Shown one piece after another: positions 20,614 through 26,916 of a DNA stretch of 26,916 bases. A model generated the notes under the pieces. That model searched no databases, had not been told where the DNA came from, and saw nothing but the letters and a program-made list of their open reading frames with translations. The stretch spans positions 1 through 26,916 of IMG/VR virus record IMGVR_UViG_3300032308_002408; one strand, 5' to 3'. Numbering within the stretch: position 1 is the first letter of the stretch; every line of letters starts with the position of its first letter. The translations under genes and the position numbers were made by a program. The DNA comes from a virus.

Positions 20614-22092
20614 CTATTTATTCTCTTCTAGTTCTTTGACTCTCTGGGACAATTCTTGAATTGCTTTTACGAGAACTGGTACTAGGCGACCGTATGATGC
20701 TTCTAGTTTTTCTGGGTTTTCTCGGTATGTGAGGGCAAGAACATCATGGGCATCAAGTGCATCTTCTGCTTCAGCAAGTTCTTGAGCAATAAACCCAATA
20801 TCCTTAACGCCGACTTTGCCTCCGTCACGCATGTTCCAAGCGAATTGAACTGGACGCAACTCATTTATAAGGTCAAGACCAAAATTGATGTCTTCAACAT
20901 CTTGCTTGTCACGGCTATCGGAAAGCGATGTAATTGATGTAACTTGGCAACGGAGTGCTGTTACATTGTTGTCGCCTAATGTTATTTCATAGTCTACAGA
21001 TGCGGAAGATGGCTGTGCACCTGCACCAATTAAAACATTTCTTATACCAGTGGTAATGTTTAGACCTGCCTGATACCCAATCGCCGTATTGTTTTGACCA
21101 GTGGTCACACCATTAAGTGCTTGTGTCCCGACAGCGGTATTTCCGTCACCAGTTGTGTTCTGCCCAAGCGAACCAAAACCAATACCAACATTTGAAAAAC
21201 CAGTTGTGTTTGCAAGTAATGCGTATTGACCAAATGCACAGTTGGAACCACCAGTGGTATTGTTTTGAAGAGCAACTTCGCCCATAGCGGTATTATTTCC
21301 GCCTGTGGTGTTGTTTTGAAGCGCACGATTCCCAAGAGCGCTATTTTCTACTCCAGTCGTGTTTGAGTAAAGGGAAAGTTTACCAATCGCAGTGTTTTTT
21401 GCGCCAGTTGTATTAGAACTTAGGGAACTACTTCCAACAGCGGTATTGTCAATTCCAGTTGTGTTCAATGAAAGAGAACCACTTCCAACAGCGGTATTTT
21501 CACTTCCAGTGGTGTTAGTGGTTAAAGAAGAATTACCAACAGCAGTGTTGGAACTACCAGTTGTGTTTTTACTAAGAGAAGAATTACCAACAGCAGTGTT
21601 GGAACTACCAGTCGTATTAAGTTCAAGAGAACTCCAACCAAAGGCAGTACTATTATTTCCAGTTGTATTTTTAGAAAGCGAAGCCTGTCCAACAGCCGTA
21701 TTGTAACTACCTTCGGTGTTGAGTTGTAGAGAACCACTTCCAACAGCGGTATTTCCGCTTCCAATGGTGTTGAGACTTAATGAGGATGAACCAATTGCAG
21801 TATTGTCAAATGTAGTTGTGTGGCTAGATAACGAATAACTACCAACAGCGGTATTACGACCACCAGTTGTATTAGAACTTAGGGAACTCCTTCCAACAGC
21901 AGTATTGTTATTGCCAGTGGTGTTGTTTTGAAGAGAACTCAGCCCAACAGCAGTATTAGAAAGAGTGGTGGTTGTGCCAAAAACAGTTCCCCTCACTGTT
22001 GGCGTCGCCTCTGGAACCGAATCCTCTACAATTTGCTCAACATCTGCGGTCTGGCTTGCCGTCAGTTTCTCTGGTTTGATATTAAAACTCAT
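20614..22092 (-). CDS. Tail fibre with 17-residue repeats and S74 intramolecular chaperone
   Basis: This 492-residue protein has a short N-terminal region (1-45), then 18 tandem 17-residue repeats (NTAVGxxSLxxNTTGxx, residues 46-351), a beta segment, and a C-terminal S74 endosialidase-type chaperone domain from about 391. The auto-cleavage serine is in SDSRDK (S391-D-S-R-D-K), followed by GFIAQELAEA and an end helix YGRLVPVLVKAIQELSQRVKELE. S74 domains trimerise the fibre and are cleaved off. The repeat resembles head repeats of trimeric adhesins, so the shaft is probably a beta-roll. It overlaps the next gene by ATGA and ends the structural part of the operon. Confidence 0.93.
   Translation of the reverse strand: MSFNIKPEKLTASQTADVEQIVEDSVPEATPTVRGTVFGTTTTLSNTAVGLSSLQNNTTGNNNTAVGRSSLSSNTTGGRNTAVGSYSLSSHTTTFDNTAIGSSSLSLNTIGSGNTAVGSGSLQLNTEGSYNTAVGQASLSKNTTGNNSTAFGWSSLELNTTGSSNTAVGNSSLSKNTTGSSNTAVGNSSLTTNTTGSENTAVGSGSLSLNTTGIDNTAVGSSSLSSNTTGAKNTAIGKLSLYSNTTGVENSALGNRALQNNTTGGNNTAMGEVALQNNTTGGSNCAFGQYALLANTTGFSNVGIGFGSLGQNTTGDGNTAVGTQALNGVTTGQNNTAIGYQAGLNITTGIRNVLIGAGAQPSSASVDYEITLGDNNVTALRCQVTSITSLSDSRDKQDVEDINFGLDLINELRPVQFAWNMRDGGKVGVKDIGFIAQELAEAEDALDAHDVLALTYRENPEKLEASYGRLVPVLVKAIQELSQRVKELEENK
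21040..21957 (-). repeat. Protein-level tandem 17-residue fibre repeats (18 copies)
   Basis: Each 51-bp unit encodes NTAVGxxSLxxNTTGxx or a close variant. The first and the last five copies are more divergent; the middle ones are close enough at DNA level for recombination to change copy number. Confidence 0.88.
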
Positions 22093-22499
22093 TGCGAAAT
22101 CTCCGTTCCAAAAACAGTAAACCCAAACTTATCCGCAGTTGAAGGAAAAACATAAACTCTGTCACCAGCGGAAAGCGTAAACTTGTGGCTAATCATCTCA
22201 AAATCATTAGCCGAAACTGGCTGGTCCCATTTAACATGGTGTTTTAATCCAAGAGTTTCACCAAAAGGAACAATAGCGAGGTCATAGGTGCGCTCAACAA
22301 CATCGTGGTTAACAGCAAAAATTGATGAAACAATCGCTTGCTTGCCAGATGGAACGTTGTAGATAACCGTTGGCTCAAGTGTTTCAACAACAGTTTCACC
22401 ACCACCGCCGTAGTAGTAGCCACTACCACCACCACCTGGCACGGTTGTCTGCGTCAAACCGATATACATTTGACCCAAAATCTTGTATGCGAGGCTCAT
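22089..22499 (-). CDS. Small tail-tip protein, un-inserted form of the neighbouring propeller protein
   Basis: This 136-residue protein begins AYKILGQMYIGLTQTTVPGG, has a Gly/Tyr-rich loop (GSGYYYGGGGE), then YNVPSGKQAIVSSIFAVN, then an end domain (ISHKFTLSAGDRVYVF to GFTVFGTEIS). The same segments, in the same order, make the two ends of the next protein upstream (22496-24025), which carries a large insert in between. This is therefore the short, propeller-free version of the same scaffold. VPSGKQxxVSS is a pattern I recall from fibre-associated phage proteins. It is coupled by ATGA on both sides. Confidence 0.72.
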   Translation of the reverse strand: MSLAYKILGQMYIGLTQTTVPGGGGSGYYYGGGGETVVETLEPTVIYNVPSGKQAIVSSIFAVNHDVVERTYDLAIVPFGETLGLKHHVKWDQPVSANDFEMISHKFTLSAGDRVYVFPSTADKFGFTVFGTEISQ

Positions 22500-24025
22500 A
22501 AGGTTTCTACTCCGTAAACATTGATAACAACTGAATCATTCGTGGCTTTGAATACAAGTGCATCACTTTCTGACAGGGTTATACCGCCAGTTATTTCGTG
22601 ATGCTCACCAGACTCAATTGTCTTTGATTTTATGATTGCATGTTTTGGCAGTGGTGTTACAATCACTGACTGCGTGCTGTAATCGTAAACACGAACGTGT
22701 CCAGAGTTTTGACCGTTCCCACCGTTGTATGTAGCACCTGCTGCAAGAATTGTTCCGTCGGCAGACAGAGCCAATGACAAACCAAAAGAATCTCCTGCCG
22801 CTTCTCCATCAATGTCTGAACCTATTTGAACCCAAGCAGAACCATTCCATTGGTGAACACGAACATGTCCGGAGTTTTGCCCGTTGCCACTGTCTCCTGG
22901 TGCGCCTACTGCGAGAATTGTGCCATCAGCAGACAGCGCAACACTTTCGCCGCTATTCATGTTTGTTGCTTCTCCATCAATGTCTGAACCCAGTTGAACC
23001 CAAGCAGAACCAGACCATTGGTAGACACGAACACTTCCAAATTGGGACGAACCACCAAATGCCCCAACTGCAAGAATTGTTCCATTAGAAGAAAGAGAAA
23101 CAGAAACGCCAAGTCTGTCAAATTCTGCTTCACCATCAATATCCGAACCAAGTTGAAGCCAGGCTGAACCAGTCCATTCGTAGACACGAACATGACCAGA
23201 GTCGGAGCCATTGCCGTCGTTACTATATGTACCTATTGCAAGAATAGCGCCGTCAGCAGACAAAGAAATAGCGTAACCACTAAAGTCTCCTGCCGCTTCA
23301 CCATCAAAATCCGAACCAAGTTGAAGCCAGGCTGAACCAGTCCATTCGTAGACACGAACATGACCAGAACTGGAGCCATTGCCGTCGTTCCCTGTTGCCC
23401 CTATCGCAAGAATTGTTCCGTCGGAAGACAGAGCCAATGACGTACCACTAAAGTCTCCTGCCGCTTCTCCATCAATGTCTGAACCAAGTTGAACCCAAGC
23501 AGAACCAGTCCATTCGTAGACACGAACATGTCCGGAGTTAACACCGTTACCGTCATTCAGCCGCGCGCTTATCGCAACAACTGTCCCATCCGCAGACAAA
23601 GAAATAGCGAAACCACTTGCGTCACCAGCCGCTTCGCCGACAATGTCTGACCCTAATTGCACCCAAGCAGAACCGTTCCGTTGATAAACGCGAGTGAGTC
23701 CAGTTCCACTCGCGCCCGATGCTCCTATTGCAAGAATAGTGCCGTCCTCAGACAGTGAAACTTTACTACTAAATTCTCCTGCCGCTTCACCATCAATATC
23801 TGAACCGCGTTGTGTCCAAGCATAAGAATTGGGGTCAGGTACAAGTGTTGACTGATACTCACTAGCAGGAACAGCAAACAAAGAATAATCTGTAGTGCCC
23901 ACACCAGTGTTAGTTATCAATACGCTTGATACAGCGCTTTGTTTACCTGATGGAACAGTGTAGGCGTCAATGCTTGTATCTTCTACAGATACAACTTGTC
24001 CAAGAACTTTGTATGTGTCAGCCAT
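22496..24025 (-). CDS. Tail-tip protein with seven-bladed beta-propeller insert
   Basis: This 509-residue protein starts with a scaffold like that of its neighbour (TYKVLGQVVSVEDTS, then YTVPSGKQSAVSSVLITN, residues 1-66). It then has seven repeats of about 55 residues (67-453), each WVQLGSDIDGEAAGDxSG..., then LSxDGTILAIGA, then SGHVRVYEWTGSA, and ends in the second half of the scaffold (KHAIIKSKTIESG to NVYGVETL). Seven WD/FG-GAP-like blades fit a seven-bladed propeller, suitable for binding sugar or protein. The propeller has been inserted into a loop of the small scaffold. The next gene upstream is 19 bp away. Confidence 0.85.
   Translation of the reverse strand: MADTYKVLGQVVSVEDTSIDAYTVPSGKQSAVSSVLITNTGVGTTDYSLFAVPASEYQSTLVPDPNSYAWTQRGSDIDGEAAGEFSSKVSLSEDGTILAIGASGASGTGLTRVYQRNGSAWVQLGSDIVGEAAGDASGFAISLSADGTVVAISARLNDGNGVNSGHVRVYEWTGSAWVQLGSDIDGEAAGDFSGTSLALSSDGTILAIGATGNDGNGSSSGHVRVYEWTGSAWLQLGSDFDGEAAGDFSGYAISLSADGAILAIGTYSNDGNGSDSGHVRVYEWTGSAWLQLGSDIDGEAEFDRLGVSVSLSSNGTILAVGAFGGSSQFGSVRVYQWSGSAWVQLGSDIDGEATNMNSGESVALSADGTILAVGAPGDSGNGQNSGHVRVHQWNGSAWVQIGSDIDGEAAGDSFGLSLALSADGTILAAGATYNGGNGQNSGHVRVYDYSTQSVIVTPLPKHAIIKSKTIESGEHHEITGGITLSESDALVFKATNDSVVINVYGVETL
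22667..23827 (-). repeat. Protein-level seven propeller-blade repeats
   Basis: Seven units of about 55 residues encode a common core (GSDIDGEAAGDFSG, LSADGTILAIGA, SGHVRVYEWTGSA). The middle units are very similar at DNA level, which points to recent duplication. Blade 5 is shorter and blade 1 lacks the HVRV segment. Confidence 0.8.
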
Positions 24026-24044
24026 GTTGATATCCTAAAAGTTT

Positions 24045-24800
24045 TTATCCAAGTAGTGCAAACGGATGAGGGGTTGATGAAGAGGTGCCTCCACCATCGG
24101 TGTCGTTAATCCACGCGGAGCCGTTCCATTTAAGTACCTGACCCGTTGAAACGCTTGTTATTGTCACGTCGGAAAGATTATCTATTGAAGCATTCAACGA
24201 AAGCGTTGCTGTTGAACCTTCTCCTTGTGTGTGTGAAACAGAAATTCCTGTTCCAGCAGACACATTGGACATGTAGTTTCCAACAGTGTCGCTACCTAGG
24301 TCAATCGCGTCATTGACCCATGCCGTGCCATTCCATTTCAGAAATTGACCACTTGAAGCGCTTGTAATTGTTACATCGGTAATGTCGTCAATGGAGTTGA
24401 TTGTTGTTCCAGCGTTGTCCGTGGAGTTAACCCAAGCAGTTCCATTCCACTTCAAAACCTGACCCGATGAAACGCTCGTAATAGTTACATCTGCGATGTC
24501 ATCAATGGAGTTAATCGTTGTGCCAGCGTTATCTGTAGAGTTAATCCACGCTGAACCGTTCCACTTCAAAACCTGACCACTAGACGGGCTGGTAACCGTC
24601 ACATCAGACAACGCATCCACCGACGCGTTAGCAAGGTTGGCGTTAGAATACCCAAGGCTTGTCCAAGCCAAAACACCAGTACCTATCTTAAATTTACCTG
24701 TATCAGTCTCAAAACCCATCTCACCGCTAGAAAGCGTCGGGTTGGTTGAAGTCCATGCTGATGCGGTACCGCGCCGGATTGTTATCTTACGAACAGCCAT
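24045..24800 (-). CDS. Tail-fibre protein with Mtd-N-like domain and four short repeats
   Basis: The start at ATG 24800 (MAVRKITIRRGTAS) is preferred to a start four codons earlier because the domain begins here. Residues 1-50 match the N-terminal domain that attaches fibre proteins such as Mtd (RRGTASAWTSTNPTLSSGEMGFETDTGKFKIGTG). Then come four copies of an (S/D)DVTITSVSSGQVLKWNGTAWVN unit, at about 66, 104, 142 and 211, joined by Asn-Ser-Ile spacers. The rest is beta-rich (NYMSNVSAGTGISVSH). Total 251 residues. It lies between the propeller protein and a 58-residue protein and reads with them. No reverse transcriptase is nearby, so there is no sign of diversity-generating retroelement activity. 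Confidence 0.85.
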   Translation of the reverse strand: MAVRKITIRRGTASAWTSTNPTLSSGEMGFETDTGKFKIGTGVLAWTSLGYSNANLANASVDALSDVTVTSPSSGQVLKWNGSAWINSTDNAGTTINSIDDIADVTITSVSSGQVLKWNGTAWVNSTDNAGTTINSIDDITDVTITSASSGQFLKWNGTAWVNDAIDLGSDTVGNYMSNVSAGTGISVSHTQGEGSTATLSLNASIDNLSDVTITSVSTGQVLKWNGSAWINDTDGGGTSSSTPHPFALLG

Positions 24801-24840
24801 TTTCGGCACCATGTCGTGTGGCTATATTATGGACGCCCAT

Positions 24841-25017
24841 TTACGGTGTTCCTCCGTCAACTAGATATTCTAAATCGGTTTGCTCAGTGTTCTGAAATCC
24901 GCCATCAATTATGGCATATGATGTACGACCCCACCGTGAACCGTTCCATTTCCAAACTTTTCCTATAGCCACAAACTCTTGATTCAGGGAAGGCGAAGAG
25001 GGAAAAAGTACAGCCAT
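24841..25017 (-). CDS. Small tail protein, 58 residues
   Basis: This gene is in the 300-bp gap between two fibre genes. The product reads LNQEFVAIGKVWKWNGSRWG, then YAIIDGGFQNTEQ, then LEYLVDGGTP. I recall the WKWNGSRW and IDGGxxxT elements from small tail-associated proteins beside Mtd-N-type fibres. The ATG at 25017 has no clear ribosome site and the stop is TAA at 24841. Confidence 0.68.
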   Translation of the reverse strand: MAVLFPSSPSLNQEFVAIGKVWKWNGSRWGRTSYAIIDGGFQNTEQTDLEYLVDGGTP

Positions 25018-25117
25018 TTAACAATTGTACAATATTTTAGGGTGTACATTCCTTAAGTTTTTTCACAGTTTTTGCGTCAACGTTCGTGCAACGTTTTTTG
25101 AATTGCTGTACAAAAAA
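25018..25117. other. Gap with three TGTACA sites and a weak hairpin
   Basis: This 100-bp AT-rich gap holds TGTACA at 25026-25031, 25043-25048 and 25107-25112, plus a twelve-base TGTACAATATTT at 25026-25037 that also occurs on the minus strand at 8043-8054. An AACGTT...AACGTT hairpin (25079-25084, 25090-25095) is followed by a T-run at 25094-25099; it faces the plus strand, where no gene ends. A minus-strand promoter for the following fibre genes is possible but no clear -10 is seen. Confidence 0.3.
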
Positions 25118-25990
25118 TTACCCGATTGGGTATCTAATAATAACTATGCCTGAACCGCCAGCCTTGCCGTAGGTAAGATAGTTTTCAGCAATGTTTCCAC
25201 CGCCACCGCCACCTGTATTCACTGTTCCAGCAGTACCCTGAGCCCAAGAGCCAGAGTACATACCACCAGTTCCACCACCACCCAAACCGCCAGCACCTAC
25301 AGAACCATTGTTGTTGTAGGCATTGCCACCACCACCACCTGCATAATATGTTGATGTTCCACTAATACTGTTTGCAATTCCAACACCACCAGTTCCGCCC
25401 GAATTACCACCTGCTCCACCAGTCGCACCAGCCCCTCCACCACCGCCACCACCGTAGCCAGAACTGTTGGAACCGTTACCGCCAGAATTACCTTGACCCG
25501 AAGTTCCAGCACCAGCACCGGTGGTCTTTCCTCCACCGCCACCACCAGACCCACCTGCTAAGCCAGCAAGTGATTCACGACCACCCGTACCACCACCTAC
25601 AGCAGTCAATGAACCAAAAACAGAATTACTACCATTGTTCCCGGTGTCGTTGACAGTAACTAAAGCGCCACCAGCACCGATGGTAACGGTATGTGTTCCT
25701 GCGGATAAACGCATAGCCCCTGATAAATAGCCGCCAGCACCACCACCGCCACCGTGAGAACCACCACCAGACCCACCGCCTGCGACAACTAAATACTCAA
25801 CACTGGAAATGTCTGCTGACGGAACAACATAAACCGTACCAGTAGCCGTAAATGTATGAACCTTGTAAACCACACCAGAAATCGTGATAATGGATTCTGT
25901 ACCGCCAGACAAAAGATTTTGTTTACGGTTCAACCCCGACAAACTAGCAACATTTACATACTGTGAAGGACGAGTTCTACCACCACGCAT
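25118..25990 (-). CDS. Glycine-rich tail adhesin-like protein
   Basis: This 290-residue protein has a short N-terminal part (1-65) and a beta segment (VYKVHTFTATGTVYVVP), then a long glycine-rich core (about 72-280) in which GGG blocks alternate with beta-like segments (SVEYLVVAGGG, then HTVTIGAGG, then SVFGSLTAVGGG, then NSISGTSTYYAGGGGG). The order matches phage glycine-rich adhesin domains, and runs of this kind can pack as polyglycine-II layers as in the S16-type tail adhesin. The C-terminus closes with GSGIVIIRYPIG. It probably binds a host sugar or envelope protein. Its ATG shares one base with the preceding stop. Confidence 0.83.
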   Translation of the reverse strand: MRGGRTRPSQYVNVASLSGLNRKQNLLSGGTESIITISGVVYKVHTFTATGTVYVVPSADISSVEYLVVAGGGSGGGSHGGGGGAGGYLSGAMRLSAGTHTVTIGAGGALVTVNDTGNNGSNSVFGSLTAVGGGTGGRESLAGLAGGSGGGGGGKTTGAGAGTSGQGNSGGNGSNSSGYGGGGGGGAGATGGAGGNSGGTGGVGIANSISGTSTYYAGGGGGNAYNNNGSVGAGGLGGGGTGGMYSGSWAQGTAGTVNTGGGGGGNIAENYLTYGKAGGSGIVIIRYPIG

Positions 25991-26214
25991 TAGCCGACCA
26001 AAGCCTCCACCTCAGCATCAGACAAACCGAGTGCCTTGAGTTTTGCTTGTGCGGATGCTTTTGCTGATGCTTTAGCCTCAACTTCAGCCAAACGGGTTGC
26101 TTCTTGTTCGGCAAATGCTTCAGCGTCAGCCTCTCGTTGTGCGACCTCTTCTGCTGTTAATTCCACTTCGGTTTGTTCGCCCGTAGTGCAATTGATTACT
26201 AGTTTTGTTGCCAT
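25990..26214 (-). CDS. Small coiled-coil tail-fibre-associated protein
   Basis: This 74-residue protein begins with a strand (MATKLVINCTTGEQTEVELT) and then a long alanine/glutamate-rich helix (EEVAQREADAEAFAEQEATR to KALGLSDAEVEALVG). I recall this INCTTGEQTEVELT and ending pattern as partner of glycine-rich fibre proteins in many phages, where it may chaperone fibre assembly. It is coupled to the glycine-rich gene by a TAATG junction and follows a tail gene after 15 bp. Confidence 0.78.
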   Translation of the reverse strand: MATKLVINCTTGEQTEVELTAEEVAQREADAEAFAEQEATRLAEVEAKASAKASAQAKLKALGLSDAEVEALVG

Positions 26215-26229
26215 AGTTTTTCCTAACTG

Positions 26230-26748
26230 TTAATTGTTTTTGATTCCGTATAAGGTTGCTGAAGAATACTCTAACAATGTTGCACTTCCCCAAGATGTAA
26301 TCGTGACCGATGTTATTGCTGCCGTGTCAGACCACAAACCAGCACCAAAACCCATCTCGTTTCCGCTTGTGTTGTTTTCCCTAGTCGCATCAAGAGAATA
26401 GGATTTGTAATTGCTTGAGGTGTAATTTGGTATATACAAAGAACCATTAGAAAATACGCTTGCGGTTGAACTGTTTCCAACTACTTGCCCAACAATTCTT
26501 GAATCAGGAGAACTTGTATAAAAAGCACTAGACGCAGCAGAACCACTACCACTTAACACTCGCAAACTAAACGATGATGTTGATGAGTTGAAACTTACCG
26601 CTGCATAATCGGCAACCGATGCACGGCTTGTCCGTATAGACATGACCATCATTAGGTCTGTGTAGGTTTGTGGGATACCCGAAAACACGATGGTTGATGC
26701 ACCACCAGAACCGACAGTTGTAGTCGCAATCAAATTATAGGTAGCCAT
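26230..26748 (-). CDS. Tail protein with beta-sandwich, common phage family
   Basis: This 172-residue protein begins ATYNLIATTTVGSGGASTIV, then FSGIPQTYTDLMMVMSIRTS, then beta segments, and ends GLWSDTAAITSVTITSW then ATLYGIKNN. I recall the IPQTYTDLxMxxSxR segment from many aquatic phage tail proteins; it may form a fibre or baseplate-associated adhesin domain. A truncated gene immediately upstream (26748-26916) encodes the same C-terminal pattern. Their junction is TAATG. Confidence 0.83.
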   Translation of the reverse strand: MATYNLIATTTVGSGGASTIVFSGIPQTYTDLMMVMSIRTSRASVADYAAVSFNSSTSSFSLRVLSGSGSAASSAFYTSSPDSRIVGQVVGNSSTASVFSNGSLYIPNYTSSNYKSYSLDATRENNTSGNEMGFGAGLWSDTAAITSVTITSWGSATLLEYSSATLYGIKNN

Positions 26749-26916
26749 TATGCAGCCTTAATCCCGTACAAAGTAAATATTGAACCAACAGAGAAAGTTC
26801 GTGTTGAAGCCAAGTCAAAGGTCATAGAACTAATAGCAGCCGTTGAACCCCACATACCTACCGTTGCATCAATGCCAACAGCAGCAGCATTAGTCCGAGA
26901 AAGAACTGTTTTATAC
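26748..26916 (-). CDS. Partial paralogue of the preceding tail protein, cut by window edge
   Basis: The frame is open from the right edge of the window to TAA at 26748. The 55 visible residues (VGIDATVGMWGSTAAISSMT, then FSVGSIFTLYGIKAA) align with the last part of the 26230-26748 product (MGFGAGLWSDTAAITSVT, then YSSATLYGIKNN). It is a tandem paralogue that starts outside the window. Confidence 0.75.
   Translation of the reverse strand, partial: YKTVLSRTNAAAVGIDATVGMWGSTAAISSMTFDLASTRTFSVGSIFTLYGIKAA

Noticed and set aside
21040-21957. CRISPR-like direct repeats
   Set aside because: The unit is 51 bp, in frame and translates to a constant protein motif; there are no variable spacers of fixed length.
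24045-24800. Diversity-generating retroelement suggested by the Mtd-N-like domain
   Set aside because: No reverse transcriptase, variable repeat or template repeat is present in the window; the domain occurs in many ordinary fibre proteins.
25079-25099. Hairpin AACGTT...AACGTT with T-run as intrinsic terminator
   Set aside because: The stem is only six base pairs and AT-rich, and it faces the plus strand where no gene ends.
25297-25730. Frames of low-complexity Val/Pro/His sequence on both strands inside the glycine-rich gene
   Set aside because: They are shadows of the GGN-rich coding sequence.
1-26916. tRNA, rRNA, insertion sequence or integrase
   Set aside because: I looked for cloverleaf-like arms, transposase or recombinase motifs and flanking inverted repeats and found none convincing.

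Overview
This window looks like part of the genome of a tailed double-stranded DNA phage that infects an actinobacterium, most likely a planktonic freshwater one. It carries a WhiB protein (a family confined to Actinobacteria and their phages), a proteasome beta-like peptidase, an endolysin with a cluster of small membrane proteins, and a long run of tail-fibre and tail-tip genes. I see no terminase, capsid, polymerase, integrase, tRNA or CRISPR array here, so lifestyle and genome ends cannot be read. The host assignment is inference. A 1556-residue secreted protein resembles, from memory, surface proteins of planktonic Acidimicrobiia, but I could not search for it.

Layout. (1) 1-471, plus strand: two overlapping small genes with ribbon-helix-helix character. 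(2) 3245-463, minus strand: a compact operon of small HTH protein, metallophosphoesterase, conserved small protein, proteasome-like peptidase and WhiB. Three of its junctions are 4-bp ATGA overlaps. (3) 3400-5184, plus strand: a winged-helix regulator, a clavaminate-synthase-type Fe(II)/2-oxoglutarate oxygenase, a KEKFG-type small phage protein and a mini-ORF. The 154-bp divergent gap between (2) and (3) holds a 14-bp inverted repeat, and a second palindrome recurs three times around the regulator. (4) 8012-5191, minus strand: M15 endolysin, several small membrane or holin-like proteins, a lipoprotein, a ferredoxin and an unknown protein.

(5) 12742-8072, minus strand: one very large gene for an exported, membrane-anchored, multidomain protein with fibronectin-like domains, a beta-helix, a 17-residue acidic helical repeat array and C-terminal membrane helices. 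It looks more like a bacterial surface protein than a virion part. (6) 12847-16401, plus strand: two tail-fibre proteins, then GNAT acetyltransferase, a cysteine-rich mini-protein, a prolyl-hydroxylase-like oxygenase and a second cysteine-rich paralogue. (7) 26916-16429, minus strand: tail-tip and fibre genes (paralogous tail proteins, a coiled-coil protein, a glycine-rich adhesin, an Mtd-N-like fibre, a beta-propeller protein, a repeat fibre with an S74 chaperone), followed by GT4 glycosyltransferase, FkbM methyltransferase, a fused two-domain glycosyltransferase and a CmoB-like methyltransferase.

How it may work together: regions 6 and 7 look like a host-recognition block with a sugar, methyl and hydroxyl modification island in its middle. 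The enzymes may decorate the fibres or alter host surface glycans. Regions 2 and 3 look like regulatory and host-takeover genes under divergent control. Region 4 is lysis. The large surface protein of region 5 sits between lysis and tail genes and may change the surface of the infected cell.
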